DNA from: an uncultured Pelagibacteraceae bacterium
GTDB taxonomy: Bacteria; Pseudomonadota; Alphaproteobacteria; Pelagibacterales; AG-422-B15
Direction of reading: 5' to 3'
DNA: 64,000 nt
Assembly (NCBI GenBank): GCA_902523455.1
Contig: CABYZG010000005.1
Span: 1-64,000, forward strand
The translations under genes and the position numbers were made by a program. Under the pieces are notes generated by a model. It saw nothing but the letters and a program-made list of their open reading frames with translations, was not told the origin of the DNA and made no database searches. Positions 58,847 to 64,000 of the stretch are shown piece by piece; position 1 is the first letter of the stretch, and each line of letters starts with the position of its first letter.

Positions 58847-59427
58847 AGACTGAAAAAGAAATAAAAGATTTTTTTGAAAAAGTAGAAGCTATTCAGAATG
58901 GACATTTTATACTTTCATCGGGAAAAAGATCCAAAATTTACTTCCAGTGTTCAAAGTTATTTGAAGACCCTCGAAATGGAGAAATGGTCTGCGAAGAGTT
59001 AAAGTACAGGGTGCAAGAAAATATTGATGACGAGATTGATTATGTGATTTCTCCTGCTTTAGGAGGTCTTCTCGTAGGGTATGAGCTTGCAAGATCTTTA
59101 GGATCTAAATTTATATTCTATGAGAGAGTCGATAACGAATTTGAATTGAGGAGAGGCTTTAATATTAAGGAAAATGCAAACGTCTTATTCGTTGAGGATG
59201 TAATTACAACAGGGAAATCAACAAATGAATGTTTAGATAAACTAAAACTCCTAAATGTTAATTTATTAGGCATCGCAGCAATCGTTGATCGTTCAAATCA
59301 TAAATTATTTAAAGATCACAATGTGATATCAGTCCTAAAACTAGATATTCCAATTTATGATCCCAACAACCTTCCAAACGATCTTAATAAAATACCTGCA
59401 ACAAAACCTGGTAGTAGAGTAATATAA
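58843..59427 (+). CDS. pyrE: Orotate phosphoribosyltransferase
   Basis: A 194-residue enzyme making OMP from orotate and PRPP. GHFILSSGKRSKIYFQC, the conserved SPALGGLLVGYELAR, and the PRPP loop VLFVEDVITTGKST are present. It is of the bacterial class related to Thermus and Bacillus enzymes rather than E. coli. Four-base overlap with spoT, and pdxJ starts at the next base. Confidence 0.96.
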   Translation: MKTEKEIKDFFEKVEAIQNGHFILSSGKRSKIYFQCSKLFEDPRNGEMVCEELKYRVQENIDDEIDYVISPALGGLLVGYELARSLGSKFIFYERVDNEFELRRGFNIKENANVLFVEDVITTGKSTNECLDKLKLLNVNLLGIAAIVDRSNHKLFKDHNVISVLKLDIPIYDPNNLPNDLNKIPATKPGSRVI

Positions 59428-60168
59428 ATGACCCTACCTCGTCTTGGTGTAAATATTGATCACGTAGCAACTCTTAGAAATGCCAGAGGAGAAAACTATC
59501 CAAGCCCATTAAGAGCTGCTCTTTTGTGCCAAGAATATGGAGCAGATGGCATAACTACGCATCTAAGAGAAGATAGGCGTCATATAAGAGACGATGATAT
59601 TAATGAAATTATTGAGAACATTTCCATCCCATTAAATTTTGAAATGGCACCAACCGATGAAATGGTTAACATAGCAGTGAATGCAGGTCCGAATGCATGT
59701 TGTATTGTTCCAGAAAAAAGAGAAGAAATTACCACTGAAGGCGGAATAGATGTGAGAAGTAATCATAATATTCTCGTACCAAAAATTGAAAAGATAAAAA
59801 AAAATAACATAAGGGTCTCTTTGTTCATAGACGCTTCAATGGACCAAATCAAAATGGCCAAAGAGATTGGCGCTGACATTGTAGAGCTTCATACGGGAGA
59901 ATTTTGCCGTAAAATAAACTATAATGAAGATGCTTCATCAGAACTTGAACGAATTAGAGAAGCCGCAGATTTTAGTAATAGCATTGGACTTGAATTACAT
60001 TTTGGTCACGGAATAACATTCGATTCTGTAGGGGAACTATCTAAGATAAAGGAAGTAAAAGAGTTTAACATTGGACATTTTATCATTTCTGAGTCAGTTT
60101 TTCTTGGACTAGAAAAATCAATAAGTAAATTTAGAGAACTGATTAAAAAAGGAAGGGAAATTCAGTGA
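59428..60168 (+). CDS. pdxJ: Pyridoxine 5'-phosphate synthase
   Basis: A 246-residue TIM-barrel enzyme closing the pyridoxine ring from 1-deoxyxylulose 5-phosphate and amino-acetone phosphate. LGVNIDHVATLRNARG, GADGITTHLREDRRHI, CCIVPEKREEITTEGG and LHFGHGITFDSV are all conserved. The pairing pdxJ-acpS is standard. Overlaps acpS by 4 bases. Confidence 0.98.
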   Translation: MTLPRLGVNIDHVATLRNARGENYPSPLRAALLCQEYGADGITTHLREDRRHIRDDDINEIIENISIPLNFEMAPTDEMVNIAVNAGPNACCIVPEKREEITTEGGIDVRSNHNILVPKIEKIKKNNIRVSLFIDASMDQIKMAKEIGADIVELHTGEFCRKINYNEDASSELERIREAADFSNSIGLELHFGHGITFDSVGELSKIKEVKEFNIGHFIISESVFLGLEKSISKFRELIKKGREIQ

Positions 60169-60545
60169 TAGGACTAGGATCAGATTTAATTGATATTCGC
60201 AGAATAGAAAACACGCTTTCAAAGTTTGGAGATAGGTTTAAAAAAAGAATTTTTACAGAAAATGAGATAAAAAAATGTGAAAGAAGAAAAGAAAGTGCAG
60301 CTTGTTATGCTAAAAGGTTTGCAGCTAAGGAAGCTGCGGCAAAGGCTCTTGGTACAGGTTTTAGAAAAGGAGTATTTTGGAGAGATTTAGAAGTTACCAA
60401 TCTACCCTCAGGAAAACCTACGATTACTTTTCATGGAAATTCTCAGCTTCAACTCAAAAAAATTGCGAACGATAAGGAGCCAGACATAAGTTTAACAATT
60501 ACTGATGAGTTTCCTTACGCTCAAGCAATTGTAACAATTAATTAA
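60165..60545 (+). CDS. acpS: Holo-[acyl-carrier-protein] synthase
   Basis: A 126-residue phosphopantetheinyl transferase that activates acyl carrier protein. GLGSDLIDIRRIE with the Mg2+-binding aspartate, RFAAKEAAAKALGTG with the catalytic glutamate, and SLTITDEFPYAQAIV are typical. The GTG at 60165 is used, overlapping the pdxJ stop. Confidence 0.96.
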   Translation: MIGLGSDLIDIRRIENTLSKFGDRFKKRIFTENEIKKCERRKESAACYAKRFAAKEAAAKALGTGFRKGVFWRDLEVTNLPSGKPTITFHGNSQLQLKKIANDKEPDISLTITDEFPYAQAIVTIN

Positions 60546-60549
60546 TTTA

Positions 60550-61284
60550 ATGACCGATAAATTTCTTAGTAAATCATGGTTTAAATCAAATTTGTTAACA
60601 TTGATTTATGCATTGTTAATAGCTTTATTGATCAGAACTTTTTTATTCCAACCATTTTTTATTCCCTCTTCCTCGATGGAACCAAACTTACTTATTGGTG
60701 ATCGGTTATTTGCTTCAAAATATGATTATGGTTATAGTAAACATTCATTTCCATTTAGTCTTGGGCCAATATCAGATCGAGTTTTATCAACAAATCCAGA
60801 AAGAGGAGATGTTATAATATTTAAACCGCCTCATACTAATTTGGACTATATTAAAAGATTAGTAGGTATGCCGGGTGATATAATTAAAGTTATAGATGGT
60901 AAATTAATCATTAATGGTGAAAGCGCTAAATATAAAGAATTAAGAGAGGATACAAAAATTTTAAAAAATGGACGCGTAGTAAAAGCAAGAGTTCTCATCG
61001 AAACTTTACCAAATGGAAAATCATATGAAATTTATAATTATATAGACGGATCCCCTGGTGATAATACTAATGAAATAATTGTTCCTAACGACAGTTACTT
61101 TTTCCTAGGTGATAATAGAGATAATTCAAATGATAGCCGATTTTGGGGCTCTGTAAATTTTGATAGATTAGTAGGGAAGGCACAAATTATATTTTTTTCA
61201 ACCGAAGGTGGTTCAAAATTTTATGAAATTTGGAAGTGGCCTTTTGATATACAATTTAAAAGGCTGCTTAAGCTAATAAGTTAA
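60550..61284 (+). CDS. lepB: Signal peptidase I
   Basis: A 244-residue membrane protease that removes signal peptides. A single N-terminal anchor (about 14-32) precedes the catalytic Ser42 in PSSSMEPNL; Lys102 in DYIKRLVGMPGD is the general base; FFLGDNRDNSNDSRFWG is the box E signature. The active domain faces the periplasm. One base overlap with rnc (TAATG). Confidence 0.97.
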   Translation: MTDKFLSKSWFKSNLLTLIYALLIALLIRTFLFQPFFIPSSSMEPNLLIGDRLFASKYDYGYSKHSFPFSLGPISDRVLSTNPERGDVIIFKPPHTNLDYIKRLVGMPGDIIKVIDGKLIINGESAKYKELREDTKILKNGRVVKARVLIETLPNGKSYEIYNYIDGSPGDNTNEIIVPNDSYFFLGDNRDNSNDSRFWGSVNFDRLVGKAQIIFFSTEGGSKFYEIWKWPFDIQFKRLLKLIS

Positions 61285-61964
61285 TGGAAAAAAATTTATC
61301 AATTTTAGAAAAAAAAATTTCGTACAAATTTAAAGACAAAACCCTATTAAAACTGGCAGTCACACATAAGAGTTTTAAAAAACTAGAAAGTAATGAAAAT
61401 TTAGAATTTCTCGGTGATAGGGTGTTAGGATTAGTAATTTCAGAAAAACTTTTAATAGATAAACCAGGTAAACAAGAGGGTTCTCTCGACAAAATGCTAA
61501 GTAGTCTGGTAGACAGAAATGCCTGCCATGAAATAGCAAAAAAAATATCCCTTGGAGATTTTATTCTTTTAGGACAAACTGAAAAATCATCACGCGGTAA
61601 CAATAAAAAAAGTATTCTATCTGATGCATGTGAAGCATTGTTGGGAGCAATATATTTAGACTCTAGCTTTACTCAAGTAAGAAAAGTTATATTAGCATTA
61701 TGGAAAACAAAGTTTGATAATATTGCTGAAGATATTATTGATGCAAAATCAATGCTACAAGAGTGGACTCTAAAAAAATATAAAACCCTTCCTAAGTATA
61801 AAACAATCAGTAAAACTGGTCCTGACCATAATCCTAAATTTAAAATTCAAGTTGAATTTATGAATTATAAAAAAGCTATAGGAACTTCTTCATCAATAAA
61901 AGAATCAGAAAAAAATGCTGCACTTGCTTTCATAGAGAAAAATAAGATAAATTCTATTAAATGA
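61284..61964 (+). CDS. rnc: Ribonuclease III
   Basis: A 226-residue double-strand RNA endonuclease that starts rRNA maturation. The nuclease domain (about 1-150) holds NLEFLGDRVLG and SDACEALLGAIYLD, giving the four acidic metal ligands; the dsRNA-binding domain (about 155-223) ends with SEKNAALAFIE. The arginine usual in NERLEFLGD is replaced, a small departure. Four-base overlap with era. Confidence 0.96.
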   Translation: MEKNLSILEKKISYKFKDKTLLKLAVTHKSFKKLESNENLEFLGDRVLGLVISEKLLIDKPGKQEGSLDKMLSSLVDRNACHEIAKKISLGDFILLGQTEKSSRGNNKKSILSDACEALLGAIYLDSSFTQVRKVILALWKTKFDNIAEDIIDAKSMLQEWTLKKYKTLPKYKTISKTGPDHNPKFKIQVEFMNYKKAIGTSSSIKESEKNAALAFIEKNKINSIK

Positions 61965-62809
61965 AGAGTGGAAACATTGTATTAATTGGACCAACAAATT
62001 CTGGAAAGTCATCTCTTGTTAATAAAATAATGGGACAGCGGGTATCACTTGTTTCAAGAAAAAAACAGTCAACTACATTTAATCAAAAGGTCTATAAGAA
62101 ATTCTCTGAAAACGAATTTATTATCCAAGATACTCCAGGTTTTTTTTCGAGTAGAAAAAAAATTAATAATAATATCATTTCATCTCCACTTGCAGAAATT
62201 GAGACTTCAGATTTAATTTACGTTGTTGTAGATATTTCGTTAAGAATTAATAATGAATATAAAAAAATTATTAACTCCCTAGAAAATAAAATTGAAAAAC
62301 AGCATGTATTTCTAATACTAAATAAAATAGACAAAGTTAAGAAAGATAGAGTACTTAGCGCAATTAAATTTTATTCAAAAGAAAAAATATTTAATGAAAT
62401 ATTTCCAATTTCAAGTCTCACAGGTGAAGGTGTTGTAAATCTCATAAAATTTTCAAAGAAATTTACTATTAAAACCTCAATAAAAAGCAAGCCTTCTAGT
62501 AATATACAGATTAAGAAGAAGCTATTTTATTCAGAAGTAACACGAGAAAAAATACTAGATAAGATACATAGAGAGATACCTTATCAGTGTGATGTCGTAA
62601 CTGAAAAGATTAATAAGGTTGCAAGTCAGATCAAAATATATCAATCGATTGTAGTTAAAAGAAAATCACATAAGAATATACTTGTTGGAAAGAAAGGTTC
62701 AATGTTGAAAGAAATTGGTCAAGCGTCAAGAAAAGAAATTGCAAGATTTGAAAACAAAAAGATTCACCTATTTTTATTTGTAAAGCTGGCTAAAGAAAAG
62801 AAAATATGA
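61961..62809 (+). CDS. era: GTPase Era
   Basis: A 282-residue GTPase that chaperones the 16S rRNA 3' end during 30S assembly. G domain: P-loop GPTNSGKSSLVNK, DTPG, NKIDKV. The KH domain (about 195-280) has ILVGKKGSMLKEIG, the GxxG loop that binds rRNA. The P-loop (usual GxPNVGKST) and the switch region are more divergent than in most Era proteins, but position between rnc and recO and the KH domain leave little doubt. Confidence 0.94.
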   Translation: MKSGNIVLIGPTNSGKSSLVNKIMGQRVSLVSRKKQSTTFNQKVYKKFSENEFIIQDTPGFFSSRKKINNNIISSPLAEIETSDLIYVVVDISLRINNEYKKIINSLENKIEKQHVFLILNKIDKVKKDRVLSAIKFYSKEKIFNEIFPISSLTGEGVVNLIKFSKKFTIKTSIKSKPSSNIQIKKKLFYSEVTREKILDKIHREIPYQCDVVTEKINKVASQIKIYQSIVVKRKSHKNILVGKKGSMLKEIGQASRKEIARFENKKIHLFLFVKLAKEKKI

Positions 62810-63528
62810 GGTGGTCTGGAACAGGATTTGTATTAGGATTTAAAAAATATAATGAGTCATCCTATATTTTAGATGCGTTTACAGAAGACCATGGAAGGCA
62901 TAAGGGATTAATCAGAGGAATACATTCAAAAAACTTACGTGCAGTAATAGAGCCAGGAAATGAAGTAATGTTAAATTGGTCTGGACGTTTAGAAAGTCAC
63001 TTGGGTAATTATACTATTGAACCTATTAAATTGTGGTCATCTTATATACTGAATCGTAAAGTAAATTTGCATGGCATAAATTCTATTTGTTCAATAATTA
63101 TATCTACTATGGCAGAGAAACAGCAAAATGCGTTTATGTATGAAAAGTCACTAAGTCTAATAAAAGATATATGTAAAAATAAAGAAGATTGGATCAAAAG
63201 TTATATTTTTTGGGAAATTGATTTACTGTCAGATATCGGTTACGGCCTAGATTTAACTGAATGTGCAGTAACATCTGAGAAAGAAAATTTAAAGTTTGTT
63301 TCGCCAAGTAGTGGAAGGGCTGTAACCATAGAAGGAGCAGGATCTTATAAAGATAAACTATTTAAACTACCCAACTTTTTAATCCACAGATCGTCTAAAT
63401 ATAATAATGAGGATTTAGAGAACGCACTTAGTCTGACAGAGCATTTTTTTCGTAAGAGATTTTATGAGCCAAATAATCTTAATTTCCCAAAAAGCAGGAA
63501 TCATCTAAAAATTTCAATTATAAAATGA
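62806..63528 (+). CDS. recO: DNA repair protein RecO
   Basis: A 240-residue recombination mediator that helps load RecA on SSB-coated DNA with RecR. The N-terminal OB fold (about 1-80, [24 protein letters not shown] region with GLIRGIHS) and a helical C-terminal domain are evident; the zinc cysteines seen in some RecO proteins are missing, as in other proteobacteria. Overlaps era by 4 bases and parC by 4 (ATGA). Confidence 0.9.
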   Translation: MRWSGTGFVLGFKKYNESSYILDAFTEDHGRHKGLIRGIHSKNLRAVIEPGNEVMLNWSGRLESHLGNYTIEPIKLWSSYILNRKVNLHGINSICSIIISTMAEKQQNAFMYEKSLSLIKDICKNKEDWIKSYIFWEIDLLSDIGYGLDLTECAVTSEKENLKFVSPSSGRAVTIEGAGSYKDKLFKLPNFLIHRSSKYNNEDLENALSLTEHFFRKRFYEPNNLNFPKSRNHLKISIIK

Positions 63529-64000
63529 AAATCAAAAACATTAACTTCACTGACGCGTTAGAAGAAAAGTATCTTGCATACGCACTTTCAACAATTACTC
63601 ATCGAGCGCTACCAGATATTCGTGATGGGCTAAAGCCGGTTCATAGAAGGCTATTGTTTGCAATGTTTCAATTAAGGTTAAACTCAAGTTCTGGTTTTAA
63701 GAAATCAGCAAGAATAGTTGGCGATGTAATTGGTAAATTTCACCCACACGGAGATCAATCTGTTTATGAAGCACTGGTGAGATTAGCTCAGAATTTTTCA
63801 ACAAGGTATCCGTTAGTTGATGGCCAAGGAAATTTCGGTAACATTGATGGAGATAATGCAGCTGCAATGAGATATACAGAGGCAAGATTGACTGCGTTAG
63901 CAGAGCTAATGCTAAAAGATATATCAGAGGATACCATTGATTATATTAATACATATGATGGCATCGATCACGAGCCAATCGTTCTTCCATCAGCGTTTCC
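63525..64000 (+). CDS. parC: DNA topoisomerase IV subunit A, 3' truncated by the window
   Basis: The frame starts at the ATG that overlaps the recO stop and stays open for 158 codons to the window edge. It matches the GyrA/ParC N-terminal domain: [28 protein letters not shown] block (key part [18 protein letters not shown]), [20 protein letters not shown] and [24 protein letters not shown] with the catalytic tyrosine. [15 protein letters not shown] and the place after recO favour ParC over GyrA. The quinolone-site residue is serine in DQSVYE, the sensitive type. Confidence 0.93.
   Translation, partial: MKIKNINFTDALEEKYLAYALSTITHRALPDIRDGLKPVHRRLLFAMFQLRLNSSSGFKKSARIVGDVIGKFHPHGDQSVYEALVRLAQNFSTRYPLVDGQGNFGNIDGDNAAAMRYTEARLTALAELMLKDISEDTIDYINTYDGIDHEPIVLPSAF

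Overview
The window is a stretch of chromosome from an AT-rich (by eye about one third G+C), densely packed alphaproteobacterium. The lineage call rests on gene order: rlmB, tRNA-Tyr, tRNA-Gly, tuf, tRNA-Trp, secE, nusG; then a smpB, folK, spoT, pyrE, pdxJ, acpS, lepB, rnc, era, recO, parC run; plus a short-LID adenylate kinase placed after secY. Low G+C, tiny intergenic gaps, many ATGA-type overlaps and tail-to-tail stop overlaps fit a streamlined, probably marine, free-living lineage. I cannot name the genus.

Layout. (1) 1-3055: a truncated class II aldolase-family gene, an NAD-dependent formate dehydrogenase, a histidine-rich fatty acid hydroxylase-type membrane protein, a small unidentified protein lying between a tRNA-Thr gene and a 28-bp direct-repeat remnant of that tRNA, and a candidate 32-residue membrane peptide. 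(2) 3056-16603: rlmB on the minus strand, then a plus-strand run of tRNA-Tyr, tRNA-Gly, tuf, tRNA-Trp, secE, nusG, rplKAJL and rpoBC. (3) 16604-32807: str, S10, spc and alpha operons, nearly continuous, with recognisable promoters only before rpsL and before rpsM. (4) 32853-40408: an RluA-type pseudouridine synthase, propionyl-CoA carboxylase pccB and pccA, a gamma-butyrobetaine-hydroxylase-like dioxygenase and lipB on the minus strand, and the magnesium transporter mgtE. (5) 40405-49264, minus strand: panC, a glycerophosphodiester phosphodiesterase, a RidA-family protein, a HAD hydrolase, a PuuC-like aldehyde dehydrogenase, topA, plsY, pyrB and ruvX. (6) 49296-52627: gatCAB and tRNA-Ser(GCT). 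(7) 52639-64000: slt (minus strand), then dapA, smpB, folK, spoT, pyrE, pdxJ, acpS, lepB, rnc, era, recO and the start of parC, cut by the window edge.

Functionally most of the window is the gene expression core: RNA polymerase, 30 ribosomal proteins, EF-Tu and EF-G, Sec translocase parts, tRNAs, tRNA amidation and rRNA maturation. Metabolism is limited: formate oxidation, propionyl-CoA entry, lipoate, pantothenate, pyrimidine, lysine, pyridoxal and folate steps. No CRISPR array, phage, insertion sequence, toxin-antitoxin pair or secretion cluster is visible, and I did not find a convincing undescribed system. The most interesting leads are the tRNA-Thr islet, the dioxygenase that lacks the usual zinc cysteines of its N-terminal domain, leader hairpins in the rpoB and rpsL regions, the single tuf gene embedded among tRNAs, and the absence of rpoZ from its common place before spoT. 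No gene-free stretch exceeds 300 bases.
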